From JAVBUZ01 sp031554725 (lineage in GTDB: Bacteria > Bacillota > Clostridia > Lachnospirales > Lachnospiraceae): a stretch of 24,187 bases of DNA. Position numbers and translations under genes: made by a program. The notes below the pieces were generated by a model. The model made no database searches. It had not been told where the DNA came from and saw nothing but the letters and a program-made list of their open reading frames with translations. The stretch lies in the NCBI GenBank assembly GCA_031554725.1, contig JAVBUZ010000083.1, positions 1 to 24,187 of the forward strand. Direction: 5' to 3'. Below are positions 7,141 to 15,535 of the stretch, piece after piece. Numbering within the stretch: position 1 is the stretch's first letter; the number at the start of each line of letters is the position of its first letter.

Positions 7141-8943
7141 TTACAATTTTCTTGTTGCTTCTTTTAACCAAGCCTGTTCCTCTTCTGTTAAATGAGGGCC
7201 AATCAAGTTATATACTTGTTCGTGATATTCATTTAAAAATTCCAAAGTTTCTGCTGTCATTGCGGATGCATCAATGGCTTCTAAATCAATCGGAGCATAT
7301 GTCAAAGTCTCAAAGTTCATGAATTGACCGTCACCATTTTTTACATCATTTCGAGCTATCATTACATTTTCAATTCTTATTCCATGGCTTCCTTCAATGT
7401 ATACACCTGGTTCATTGGTTACTACCATTCCGCTTTCAATCACTGCTTCCGTCATACCTTCTGTAAATTTCCAACGGATGTTTTGTGGTCCTTCATGTAC
7501 ATTTAGTGTATATCCCACACCATGTCCTGTTCCGCACTTATAGTCAATACCCATATTCCAAAGTGGCTGTCTAGCCAAAATATCTAGATTTCTTCCCGTA
7601 CATCCGTATAACCACTTGGCATGTGTTAGCTGTAGCATTCCTGCTGCAACCGCAGTATAATGCTTTTTAATCTCATCTGATATTGGTCCAAGTACAATGG
7701 TTCTTGTAATATCAGTCGTTCCACCAATATACTGTCCGCCAGAATCTACAAGAAGCATTCCTTTTGGTTCTAAGGTTGCATGTTTTTCTGGGGTTGCTTC
7801 GTAATGCATCATTGCTGCATTGGCATTGTAGCCTGAAATGGTTGGGAATGATAAATCAAGGCATTCTGGAATCTGTCTTCTGAGCTTTTCCAAGTAATCT
7901 GCTGCTGAGATTTCTGTAATTTCTGTTTTACCGATATTGGTTTTAAGCCAGTATATAAACTTTGTAACTGCTGTACTATCCTTTATATATATATCCTTCA
8001 TATTCGTCAGCTCTACATCATTTTTAATCGCCTTCATTAATTCTGTAGGATTGTTCTTATCAATTAGGATAGATTTATCCATAAGCTTTTTATAGATTGT
8101 AAAGTTACAGTTTCGTTTATCTGCTAAAACCTTGATATCAGCCTTCATATCTTTTTCGATAAAGGATACCATTTCTTCATAAGGCTTTATTTGAACCCCG
8201 GCTGAAGCTAGCTTTACTCTTACCTCTTCATTGAGTGCCTCTTCTTGAAGGAATAAATACTGTACTTCTTTATCTACATAGGTATAAGAAAGCGCTACTG
8301 GATTACATTCTACATCGCAACCTCTAACATTATATAGCCACATAATATCATCAAGCTTGGTTAGCAAAAACGCTGCTGCACCTTCTGCTGTAAGCTTTTC
8401 TCTTAGCATGTCCAGCTTTTCTGTTACACTTTTTCCTGCCACCTGCTCATCTAGCATAAAAACTTTTCCGCTAGGCATCAAAGGGCGGTCTTCCCAAATC
8501 ACATCTGCTAAATCTTTATCATAGGTAATCGATACTTTTTTGTCTTCTAATTCCTTTTCATACTGTAGACCTAAGCTGGCAGAAAGCACTCTTCCATCAA
8601 AGCCCAGTACCTGCTTCTCTTGCATGTTGCTTTTCAAAAAATCTATAATGGTAGGAACGCCTTCTTCCCCCATTCTATATAACTCTATGCCAGTTCCTTC
8701 TAATTCATTTTGTGCCTGAATAAAGTATCTGCCATCCGTCCATAGCCCAGCTCCATCCTTCCAAAGCACTAGGGTACCATTTGAGCCAGTAAAGCCACTA
8801 AAATAGTCTCTCACTTTAAAATAATCACTTACATACTCTGAATTATGAAAATCCGCAGTTGGTATAATATAGTAATCCACTCCTTGGTCTTTCATTACTC
8901 CTCTTAGCTTCGTGATTCTATCTGTTATTAATTTATTTTCCAT
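7141..8943 (-). CDS. Xaa-Pro aminopeptidase (aminopeptidase P, M24B)
   Basis: A 600-aa cytoplasmic metallopeptidase that removes N-terminal residues preceding proline. It has the three-domain architecture of the long aminopeptidase P type: two creatinase-like N-terminal domains (about 1-300) and a C-terminal pita-bread catalytic domain. All five metal ligands are visible: D400 and D411 (VDSGGQYIGGTTDITRTI), H474 (GTGHGVGY), E511 (TNEPGVYIE) and E525 (GIRIEN). The chosen ATG at 8943 follows TGAGGC and gives MENKLITDRITKLRGVM. The frame is open upstream to 8997, but that stretch overlaps the end of deoC and lacks a better ribosome binding site. It starts 23 nt after deoC, so both probably share an mRNA that combines peptide and nucleoside salvage. 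Confidence 0.93.
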   Translation of the reverse strand: MENKLITDRITKLRGVMKDQGVDYYIIPTADFHNSEYVSDYFKVRDYFSGFTGSNGTLVLWKDGAGLWTDGRYFIQAQNELEGTGIELYRMGEEGVPTIIDFLKSNMQEKQVLGFDGRVLSASLGLQYEKELEDKKVSITYDKDLADVIWEDRPLMPSGKVFMLDEQVAGKSVTEKLDMLREKLTAEGAAAFLLTKLDDIMWLYNVRGCDVECNPVALSYTYVDKEVQYLFLQEEALNEEVRVKLASAGVQIKPYEEMVSFIEKDMKADIKVLADKRNCNFTIYKKLMDKSILIDKNNPTELMKAIKNDVELTNMKDIYIKDSTAVTKFIYWLKTNIGKTEITEISAADYLEKLRRQIPECLDLSFPTISGYNANAAMMHYEATPEKHATLEPKGMLLVDSGGQYIGGTTDITRTIVLGPISDEIKKHYTAVAAGMLQLTHAKWLYGCTGRNLDILARQPLWNMGIDYKCGTGHGVGYTLNVHEGPQNIRWKFTEGMTEAVIESGMVVTNEPGVYIEGSHGIRIENVMIARNDVKNGDGQFMNFETLTYAPIDLEAIDASAMTAETLEFLNEYHEQVYNLIGPHLTEEEQAWLKEATRKL

Positions 8944-8966
8944 TTTAAGCCTCACATTTTTATTTT

Positions 8967-9632
8967 TTAATATCCTTGGGTCATTTCTCCCTTGCATAAG
9001 CCTACTGCTCTAGATGTTCCTATACGATCACAACCTAGTTCTAAAAACATTTTCAAATCATCCAGAGTAGAAACTCCACCTGCTGCTTTTATCTTTACAT
9101 TAGGTCCGATATTTTCTTTCATAAGTATTACATCTTCTTTTGTTGCTCCGCCTGTTCCAAAGCCGGTAGACGTTTTAATATAGTCTGCCCCTGCCGCTGT
9201 AACAGCCTTACACATAGCTACTTTTTCCTCTTGGTTCAAATAACAGGTTTCAATGATAACCTTAAGCACACGTTCTCCGCAGGCTTCTTTTAGGGTCTTA
9301 ATCTCTTCTTCCACCTTTTCGTAGCATCCATTTTTTACATCGCCAATATTGATTACCATATCAATTTCACTGGCACCATCTTCTATTGCCTTTTTTGTTT
9401 CTGCAACCTTAGCTTCTGTATTGGAATATCCTAATGGGAAGCCTACTACCGTGCAAATATTAATCTGTTCTGCATAAGTTTCTTTTACTCTTTTCACATA
9501 GCCCGAAGGAATGCAAATAGATGCTGTTTTATAGGTAATCGCTTCTTCACATATTTTCTGAATATCTTCCCAGGTAGCAACTGCATTTAATTGTGTATGG
9601 TCTACATGTCCCAACATTTCTTGAACTGTCAT
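8967..9632 (-). CDS. deoC: Deoxyribose-phosphate aldolase
   Basis: Cytoplasmic class I aldolase splitting 2-deoxyribose-5-phosphate into acetaldehyde and glyceraldehyde-3-phosphate in deoxynucleoside breakdown. The 221-aa length is typical. Key residues are present: D91 (EIDMVINIG), K124 (VLKVIIE), the Schiff-base lysine K153 (YIKTSTGFGTGGAT) and K182 (IKAAGGV). The ATG at 9632 follows GGAG and gives the canonical start MTVQEMLGHVDHTQL. Upstream in-frame ATGs (9668, 9662) would add an atypical lysine-rich stretch. It is first in a two-gene unit with the aminopeptidase. Other deo genes (phosphorylases, deoB) are not in the window. Confidence 0.95.
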   Translation of the reverse strand: MTVQEMLGHVDHTQLNAVATWEDIQKICEEAITYKTASICIPSGYVKRVKETYAEQINICTVVGFPLGYSNTEAKVAETKKAIEDGASEIDMVINIGDVKNGCYEKVEEEIKTLKEACGERVLKVIIETCYLNQEEKVAMCKAVTAAGADYIKTSTGFGTGGATKEDVILMKENIGPNVKIKAAGGVSTLDDLKMFLELGCDRIGTSRAVGLCKGEMTQGY

Positions 9633-9874
9633 TTCTATTTTTCTCCATTTCTTTTCTTTCATTAACATATCCTTAATTGTAATACGATTAGGTAAAAAAA
9701 TCCATAGGAATTCTTGCTATGAACATAATTTGAGAACGCTTTTTTATTATTTTTTCTTGCCCCATTTTTCATATCATGTTAATATATTCTTATGCGCTTT
9801 TCACGCGTCAATTTGTTCATGTGATAAAGTGTTCGTAACAATCAACAAGTATTCACGGAAAGGAGATTTACAAT
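9633..9874. other. Divergent intergenic region between deoC and citrate synthase
   Basis: This 242-bp region must hold promoters in both directions. On the plus strand TTGCCC (about 9757) with 17 nt to TAATAT is a weak candidate for the citrate synthase gene. On the minus strand I find no convincing -35/-10 pair for deoC. A loosely cre-like TGAGAACGCT lies near 9731. No ORF, RNA or strong hairpin is evident. Confidence 0.4.
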
Positions 9875-11242
9875 ATGGAGCAAAATTTTTATTCTGACAT
9901 TACACCCGAAATCTTAAAACTTGCAAAGTTATCAGAGGACGCAGGCATTATAGATTCTGAACTTTTTACCAAATACGAAGTAAAGCGCGGCTTACGCGAT
10001 TTAAACGGAAAAGGTGTTCTTGCAGGTTTGACTCATATATCCGACGTACGTGCAACCGAAACCATTAATGGTGAGCAAGTACCCGCTCACGGAAAGCTTT
10101 TTTATAGAGGCTATGACGTAAAGGATTTGGTTGAAGGATTTACAAAAGAAGATCGTTTTGGTTTTGAAGAAATTACATATTTACTTTTATTTGGTAGTCT
10201 TCCCCAAAAAGAGGAGCTGGCCGATTTTGAGAAGCTACTGGCTGGTTATCGCACTCTTCCTACCAGCTTTGTACGTGACATCATTATGAAAGCACCTAGC
10301 AGAGATATGATGAATACCTTAGCTAGAAGTGTTTTAACTCTCTACTCTTATGATGATAGAGCAGATGACACCTCCCTACCAAATGTTCTTAGACAGTCGT
10401 TACAGTTAATTAGTCTCTTTCCACTTTTGACAATTTATGGATATCAGGCATACAGTCATTATCATGATGGCAATAGCTTATTCATTCACCAACCAGTGCC
10501 TGAATATTCTACCGCCGAAAATATTTTACATATATTACGTCCAAATGGAAAATTTACTGAATTAGAAGCTAAAATTCTTGATATTGCTTTAGTCTTACAT
10601 ATGGAGCACGGTGGTGGTAACAATTCATCCTTTACTACCCATGTTGTCACTTCCTCTTTAACAGATACCTACTCTACTATTGCTGCTGCAATTGGTTCTC
10701 TAAAAGGGCCAAGACACGGTGGTGCCAATATCAAAGTAGTTCAAATGTTTGAAGATATGAAAGAAAAGCTTTCTAATTGGGAAGATGAAGCAGAAGTAAC
10801 TGATTATTTAGAGAAGCTTCTAAGCAAAGAAGCCTTTGACCATGCTGGACTTATCTATGGCGTCGGTCATGCTATCTACTCTAAGTCAGATCCAAGAGCT
10901 GTTATTTTTAAATCTTTCGTTGAAAAGCTTTCTGTAGAGAAGGGCTTAGAAAAAGAATTTGCACTTTACTCTTTAGTAGAACGCCTTGCTCCTGAAATCA
11001 TTTCAGGTGAAAGACAAATGTACAAGGGTGTCAGCATAAATGTAGACTTCTATTCCGGATTTGTTTATCATATGTTAGGACTTCCTATGGAACTTTATAC
11101 TCCTATCTTTGCTATTGCAAGAATTGCCGGTTGGAGTGCACACCGTCTGGAAGAGCTTGCAAATAACGGAAAAATTATTCGTCCTGCATATAAACCAATT
11201 GGTGAAAATCAAGTATATGTTGACATGAATGATCGCAAATAA
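9875..11242 (+). CDS. Citrate synthase (Si type)
   Basis: Condenses acetyl-CoA with oxaloacetate to citrate in the cytoplasm. The 455-aa protein has the catalytic set: H245 (HMEHGGGNNSSFTTH), H281 (GPRHGGAN), H332 (GVGHAIYSKSDPRA), D391 (NVDFYSGF) and R424 (GWSAHRLEEL). The glycine- and asparagine-rich sequence after the first His differs from the usual HADHE.NAS and is, as far as I know, common in clostridial members. The ATG at 9875 follows AAAGGAG nine nt upstream. It is monocistronic, closed by a strong terminator at 11292-11328. Aconitase and isocitrate dehydrogenase are not adjacent, so the glutamate-forming branch would have to be elsewhere. 2-Methylcitrate synthase activity cannot be excluded from sequence alone. 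Confidence 0.92.
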   Translation: MEQNFYSDITPEILKLAKLSEDAGIIDSELFTKYEVKRGLRDLNGKGVLAGLTHISDVRATETINGEQVPAHGKLFYRGYDVKDLVEGFTKEDRFGFEEITYLLLFGSLPQKEELADFEKLLAGYRTLPTSFVRDIIMKAPSRDMMNTLARSVLTLYSYDDRADDTSLPNVLRQSLQLISLFPLLTIYGYQAYSHYHDGNSLFIHQPVPEYSTAENILHILRPNGKFTELEAKILDIALVLHMEHGGGNNSSFTTHVVTSSLTDTYSTIAAAIGSLKGPRHGGANIKVVQMFEDMKEKLSNWEDEAEVTDYLEKLLSKEAFDHAGLIYGVGHAIYSKSDPRAVIFKSFVEKLSVEKGLEKEFALYSLVERLAPEIISGERQMYKGVSINVDFYSGFVYHMLGLPMELYTPIFAIARIAGWSAHRLEELANNGKIIRPAYKPIGENQVYVDMNDRK

Positions 11243-11291
11243 TGTTTTTCTATATCACAGGTAAGAGCGCGCCCATTCTGGGCGAACTAAT

Positions 11292-11328
11292 AAATGGGTA
11301 TGAGACCTTGTATCATACCCATTTTTAT
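11292..11328. terminator. Strong terminator after citrate synthase, possibly bidirectional
   Basis: ATGGGTATGA (11294-11303) and TCATACCCAT (11313-11322) form a perfect 10-bp stem with a 9-nt loop, followed by TTTTT on the plus strand. On the minus strand the tail is TTTATT, so it may also weakly end the thrC/GGDEF transcript. A smaller GC hairpin (CGCCCA/TGGGCG) lies just upstream at about 11270-11284. Confidence 0.9.
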
Positions 11329-11335
11329 ATATGCC

Positions 11336-12247
11336 TTATTTATTACTGCAAAAAGTATACGAACCTTTGTCATGAAAAAGGTGAAATCCACTTTTCCCAT
11401 TTTGTTTTACATGATACAAGGCTTTATCTGCTTTGGTATATAGCGTCATAAAATCAATTCCATCCTCTGGCATCATAGCAACACCTGCTGATACCGTTGC
11501 AGAAATTTCTTCGTCATTTACCATCTTAGTAGCCACTTCAATCTCACTTAAACATGCTCGCATCTTCTCTTCAACATCTTTACTGCTCATCTTATCTTTT
11601 AAAAATAATGCAAATTCATCTCCTCCCAAGCGACAAACCACATCACTATGCTTTACAGAAGCCTTAAGCGCACTTGCAAATTGAATAAGAACTGCATCAC
11701 CGATTACATGACCATAGCAATCGTTAATTCTTTTAAAATCATCCATATCAAACAATACAAAAACACCACTGTTTTCACACTGTCCATATTGATTTATTGC
11801 TTTTTCAAGATACATTCGATTCCAAAGTCCAGTCAAAGCATCTTTACTTGCTGAAACCTCTAACTTCCTTTTCGTTTCTTCCATTCGAAGTATCTTTTCA
11901 ATTCTTCTTAGAACAATCTCTGGTTCAAACGGCTTTCTAATAAAATCCATTGCACCTAGTTTTAGACCTTTAATCTCGCTTTTATTGTCTACATCACCTG
12001 TCAGAAATACAATCGGTATATCTGTGTACTCTGGCATCTTTCTTATATTCTGCAAGGTCTCATAACCATCCATTTCAGGCATCTTTACATCCAACAAAAT
12101 TAAATCCGGTCTCACTTCTTTTAAAATCTCAAGTGTTTCTTTCCCCGACTTTGCCATCGATAATTTGTAATTGGATTTTAGCACTGCCTCTGCATACTTC
12201 AAATTTGTAGATATATCATCTACAATTAGAATGTGTTTTTGCTCCAT
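11336..12247 (-). CDS. Response regulator with diguanylate cyclase (REC-GGDEF) output
   Basis: A 303-aa cytoplasmic protein with an N-terminal receiver domain (about 3-120) and a C-terminal GGDEF domain (about 130-295) expected to make cyclic di-GMP from two GTP. In the receiver, D10/D11, the phospho-acceptor D53 (LILLDVKMP), T83 and K105 (FIRKPFE) are intact. The catalytic motif RLGGDEFALF is intact at 206-215. The usual RxxD product-inhibition site five residues upstream reads KHSD (199-202), so feedback inhibition may be reduced. This architecture resembles PleD/WspR-type regulators. The ATG at 12247 has AAAGGG upstream. No histidine kinase is nearby. It lies 58 nt downstream of thrC with no terminator between, so it may be read from the thrC promoter. 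Confidence 0.93.
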   Translation of the reverse strand: MEQKHILIVDDISTNLKYAEAVLKSNYKLSMAKSGKETLEILKEVRPDLILLDVKMPEMDGYETLQNIRKMPEYTDIPIVFLTGDVDNKSEIKGLKLGAMDFIRKPFEPEIVLRRIEKILRMEETKRKLEVSASKDALTGLWNRMYLEKAINQYGQCENSGVFVLFDMDDFKRINDCYGHVIGDAVLIQFASALKASVKHSDVVCRLGGDEFALFLKDKMSSKDVEEKMRACLSEIEVATKMVNDEEISATVSAGVAMMPEDGIDFMTLYTKADKALYHVKQNGKSGFHLFHDKGSYTFCSNK

Positions 12248-12305
12248 AAGTATTCACCCTTTGTATTTTACCACAATTCATAAATCCTTTAACCAACATA
12301 GCCCT

Positions 12306-13793
12306 TTACATTTTCAAGAAATCTCTTACCACCTGTTTCATTTCTTCGGTCTCACAAACGCATGTGTGAAGCACTGGTGCTGTTCTTATTTCTTCTATTG
12401 CATTTGGCACTTCGATGTTTGCAATCTTAGCTAATTCATCTACTAATGCAAAATCATCCATCTGACTATATTTGCTGTCAATTGCTTCCATTACGCTTCT
12501 TGTGAACTTAAATGGGCTTGCTGTAGATGCAATAACCGTTTTGGTTTCATCTTTTGTATCATTTCTATACTTTTCACAAACTGCTGCTGCAACTGCCGTA
12601 TGTGTATCAAGTACATAACCGCAAGCTTCATATATCTTTTTAATTGTTTCTGCTGTGCAAGCTTCGTCTGCATAATTTCCATAAAAATCAGCAAGCTGAG
12701 CTTTCATTTCCGAAGTAATTTCATATCTACCTTGTCCTGACAATGCAGACATAAGCTCTGCATTCTTTGTCGCATCATCTTCTGCAATACGATAAATCAA
12801 ACGTTCTAAATTGCTTGAAATAAGAATGTCCATAGAAGGTGATGTTGTTAATACAAAATCTCGGTTTCTATCATATACACCTGTTTCAAAGAAATCATAT
12901 AATACCTTATTGTCATTAGAAGCACAAACTAATTTTGCAATAGGTAGTCCCATATTTTTGGCATAGAATGCCGCTAAGATATTACCAAAGTTTCCCGTAG
13001 GAACTACTACATTGATTTTCTCACCTGCATGAATTCTCTCTTCTTTTAAAAGGGTCGCATATGCATAAACATAGTAAACAATCTGAGGTACTAAACGGCC
13101 AATGTTGATGGAGTTAGCTGAAGAAAACTGATATCCTTTTTCTTCCATTTGTTTTGCAAGCTCTTTATCTGAAAAAATATTTTTAACGCCTGTTTGTGCA
13201 TCATCAAAGTTTCCAGTGATGCCTACAACATATGTATTATCCCCTTTTTGTGTAACCATCTGCTTTTCCTGAATAGGACTAACACCGTTTTTAGGATAAA
13301 ATACGATGATTTTAGTTCCTTCTACATCAGCAAAGCCTGAAAGGGCTGCTTTTCCTGTATCACCTGAGGTTGCTGTTAAAATAACAATTTCATTTTTAAC
13401 GTTATTTTTACGAGCTGAGGTGGTTAATAAATGTGGCAAAATAGATAATGCCATATCTTTAAATGCAATGGTTGCTCCATGGAATAGCTCTAAATAATAA
13501 GCACCTTCCGCTTCTACCATAGGTGCGATTTCCTCTGTATCAAATTTAGAATCATAAGCCTTTTCAATACAAGATTTTAACTCTTCTTCAGTAAAATCTG
13601 ATAGAAGTAATTTCATTACTTCGTATGCTACCTCTTGATATGACATTTTAGATAATTCTTCTAAGCTCTTGTCCAAGGTAGGTATATGATCTGGTACAAA
13701 CAGACCACCATCATCTGATAATCCTTTTAAAATTGCCATCGATGCTGTTACTGGATTTGTTTTACTTCTTGTACTTTTATATAATACTGCCAT
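12306..13793 (-). CDS. thrC: Threonine synthase
   Basis: PLP enzyme converting O-phosphohomoserine to threonine, the last step of threonine biosynthesis. The 495-aa protein is the longer bacterial type. It starts with the characteristic MAVLYKSTRSK and GLSDDGGLFVP; the PLP lysine is K112 in FHGATIAFKDMAL, and the phosphate-binding loop is TATSGDTGKAALSGF near 140-155. The N-V-V-P-T-G-N-F-G-N stretch in the second half is also typical. The ATG at 13793 follows GGGAG. It has its own promoter about 90 nt upstream and a leader with no attenuator or T-box that I can see. Homoserine kinase and homoserine dehydrogenase genes are not adjacent. Confidence 0.96.
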   Translation of the reverse strand: MAVLYKSTRSKTNPVTASMAILKGLSDDGGLFVPDHIPTLDKSLEELSKMSYQEVAYEVMKLLLSDFTEEELKSCIEKAYDSKFDTEEIAPMVEAEGAYYLELFHGATIAFKDMALSILPHLLTTSARKNNVKNEIVILTATSGDTGKAALSGFADVEGTKIIVFYPKNGVSPIQEKQMVTQKGDNTYVVGITGNFDDAQTGVKNIFSDKELAKQMEEKGYQFSSANSINIGRLVPQIVYYVYAYATLLKEERIHAGEKINVVVPTGNFGNILAAFYAKNMGLPIAKLVCASNDNKVLYDFFETGVYDRNRDFVLTTSPSMDILISSNLERLIYRIAEDDATKNAELMSALSGQGRYEITSEMKAQLADFYGNYADEACTAETIKKIYEACGYVLDTHTAVAAAVCEKYRNDTKDETKTVIASTASPFKFTRSVMEAIDSKYSQMDDFALVDELAKIANIEVPNAIEEIRTAPVLHTCVCETEEMKQVVRDFLKM

Positions 13794-13883
13794 TTGACTC
13801 CCATCTGTGTTTCATTCGATACACTATCTTATCTTTTTTTCATTTCAATATTCAATCTTTTTTCCAAATTGAAACTGGTTTAT

Positions 13884-13912
13884 AGTATATCATACGATTC
13901 CTTATTTCGCAA
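13884..13912 (-). promoter_or_regulatory. Promoter of thrC
   Basis: The -35 TTGCGA (13912-13907, 4/6), a 17-nt spacer and the -10 TATACT (13889-13884, 5/6) with an upstream TG (TGATATACT, extended -10) predict a start near 13877 and a leader of about 85 nt. Confidence 0.7.
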
Positions 13913-13934
13913 TATTTCCTTTGCAAAATCGATT

Positions 13935-14555
13935 CTATTGAAAGAATTCATGTCCTCCGTGTTGAAATAGAAATGTTCTATTGTCATCAAACCATTTCAT
14001 TTTTCCCGAATCTGCATATTTTCGTGCCGCAAAAAACAAAGCCCCCTCGGATATATCTTCTCCCTTTAGTGCCCTTTCTACTGCTGCTTTGGTTTCCTCA
14101 CTTATCTTCACCTTATAATACCTACCACTACTTACAGGCGAAAATTGTGTTACTCCATTATCTTTTTGAAAGACCACCTCTTTTATGGTATCTGGAAAAG
14201 ATTTATTGGATACTCTATTTAAAACTACATTTGCTACGAGTAGCTTTCCATCCTCATCCTCTCCTCCTGCCTCTGCCTCTACAATTCTAAGAAGAACCTC
14301 ATAATCCTCTTCTGAAATGTTATATGCCAGCTTTTTTTCCACAACATCATAGTCTACTACCCTCTGATTGGATGCTACGGCTTCCATTATCGTTATAAAG
14401 CTTGTCTCTTCCTCTGGTGACAACGCCACTGCCAGACCGAGCTTAAATGCCTCTGTCGACATAATGCGATTAACCTGTATTCCCTTTACACTAAAAAGCG
14501 CCATTACCATAATTAGATTGGCTAAAAGTAATATCGCTAAAGACTTCTTGTACAT
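13935..14555 (-). CDS. SleB-family cell wall hydrolase
   Basis: A 206-aa protein with an N-terminal hydrophobic segment (about 6-24; membrane anchor or signal peptide) and a C-terminal SleB/hydrolase_2 domain (about 85-206). Visible signatures are LLRIVEAEAGGEDEDGKLLV with the likely catalytic Glu at 93-95, VANVVLNRV, and the C-terminal ALFFAARK...RTFLFQHGGHEF. The family comprises spore cortex-lytic transglycosylases (SleB, CwlJ) and vegetative relatives. It lacks the peptidoglycan-binding repeat of true SleB, so I do not assign that symbol. The start at 14555 has AAAGG about 12 nt upstream, a little far. A sigma-E-like sequence precedes it. It is transcribed alone, divergently from the AP2-domain gene. 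Confidence 0.88.
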   Translation of the reverse strand: MYKKSLAILLLANLIMVMALFSVKGIQVNRIMSTEAFKLGLAVALSPEEETSFITIMEAVASNQRVVDYDVVEKKLAYNISEEDYEVLLRIVEAEAGGEDEDGKLLVANVVLNRVSNKSFPDTIKEVVFQKDNGVTQFSPVSSGRYYKVKISEETKAAVERALKGEDISEGALFFAARKYADSGKMKWFDDNRTFLFQHGGHEFFQ

Positions 14556-14600
14556 AAAATGACCGTACCTTTCTTTTTGGTTTTATACTCTTACCTATAT

Positions 14601-14630
14601 ATTCTATACAGCTAGTTAGCAAAATATTTC
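14601..14630 (-). promoter_or_regulatory. Candidate sporulation (sigma-E-like) promoter for the SleB-family gene
   Basis: On the minus strand GAAATATT (14630-14623) and TATAGAAT (14608-14601) are 14 nt apart. This fits the sigma-E pattern ATA-N16-CATACANT with 6 of 8 in the -10. The predicted start is near 14594, about 40 nt before the ATG. A housekeeping reading (TTGCTA-17-TATAGG) overlaps it and cannot be excluded. Confidence 0.35.
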
Positions 14631-14634
14631 TAAA

Positions 14635-14663
14635 TTGTTTTATTTTTGAAAAAATGTTATAAT
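14635..14663 (+). promoter_or_regulatory. Promoter of the AP2-domain gene
   Basis: TTGTTT (14635-14640), a 17-nt spacer and a perfect TATAAT (14658-14663) preceded by TG (extended -10) give a strong promoter, with a start near 14670 and a leader of about 53 nt. Confidence 0.75.
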
Positions 14664-14722
14664 TTTTTAATATTAATATTCTCATAGCTGAATAATAATC
14701 AATTAAGGAAGGATTTTCTACA

Positions 14723-15535
14723 ATGTTACCAGCAGGTGTTTATGTTGCAACAAAAAAAGATGGAACCACATATTACCGTGCCTCCTTAACTTATTTGCGA
14801 AAGCATATAAGCCTTGGTAGCTATGCCTCTATTTCTGATGCCCACCAAGCGTATTTAGAAGGTTGCTCGCTTATAAGAGCTTCCCTCGGAAAATCACGTC
14901 CTCTTGAAATTTCAGATTATAAAAAGACCCACATCCTTCCTTTCGAAAAATGGGTCTGTCTCATTAACTTTCGTGATAATCATATGTACCTAAGCACTCC
15001 TATTTATATGCAAAAAAAATATTTCCATTATTATATTTCACCAACCGCAATACTAAAGTTTGATGTAGATGATTTGTTTTACTTTTCCTCTCACAAAATC
15101 ATGAAACGTGGCGGGCATTATTTTGTTGCAGATTTCGGAATGCAGGTTAATATTTTAAACCGCTTTGGTATTAAAAATTATGGGGTCATTGGTCGCGACT
15201 ATAACTTTATTAACGGCGACACCTCTGATTTTAGACGTGAAAATTTAGATATAATAAATCAATTCCATGGTGTGCTTTCTGTGAAAAAAAATAATATCAC
15301 AAAATATCGAGCTCGCATTCATGTAAATGGAAACTATACAATTGGTACTTATGATACTATGGAAGAGGCTGCCATTGCATATAACAAGGCCATCGATATT
15401 CTAAAAAAAAATGGCATCGGGAAAAAGTATACTCCAAATTACATTGAAAGCCTTTCTCCCTCTGCCTATGCTGAGTTATATACTTCGGTATGTGTATCCC
15501 AAAAACTATACTCTATTTTTCCGTATAATCAATAA
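14723..15535 (+). CDS. HNH-AP2-derived protein with two AP2-like domains and a degenerate HNH core
   Basis: A 270-aa protein. Residues 4-55 (GVYVATKKDGTTYYRASL...HISLGSYASISDAHQAYLEG) and 182-230 (KYRARIHVNGNYTIGTYDT, then EEAAIAYNKA) both look like AP2 DNA-binding domains. Between them, about 113-178 has the layout of a phage-type HNH nuclease: DVDDLFYF, then GGHYFVA, then INGDTSDFRRENLDII. The catalytic histidines that normally precede INGD (V-D-H-I-N-G-D) are replaced here by R-D-Y-N-F, so cleavage is unlikely. It is probably a DNA-binding protein descended from a homing endonuclease. It has a strong promoter and AAGGAAGGA upstream of the ATG, so it seems actively expressed. No intron or phage flanks it. 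It overlaps the convergent GH25 gene by 23 nt. Confidence 0.75.
   Translation: MLPAGVYVATKKDGTTYYRASLTYLRKHISLGSYASISDAHQAYLEGCSLIRASLGKSRPLEISDYKKTHILPFEKWVCLINFRDNHMYLSTPIYMQKKYFHYYISPTAILKFDVDDLFYFSSHKIMKRGGHYFVADFGMQVNILNRFGIKNYGVIGRDYNFINGDTSDFRRENLDIINQFHGVLSVKKNNITKYRARIHVNGNYTIGTYDTMEEAAIAYNKAIDILKKNGIGKKYTPNYIESLSPSAYAELYTSVCVSQKLYSIFPYNQ

Noticed and set aside
9669..9874. cre site (TGWAANCGNTNWCA) near 9731
   Set aside because: TGAGAACGCTTTTT has three mismatches including the symmetric end, so catabolite control is not supported from sequence alone.
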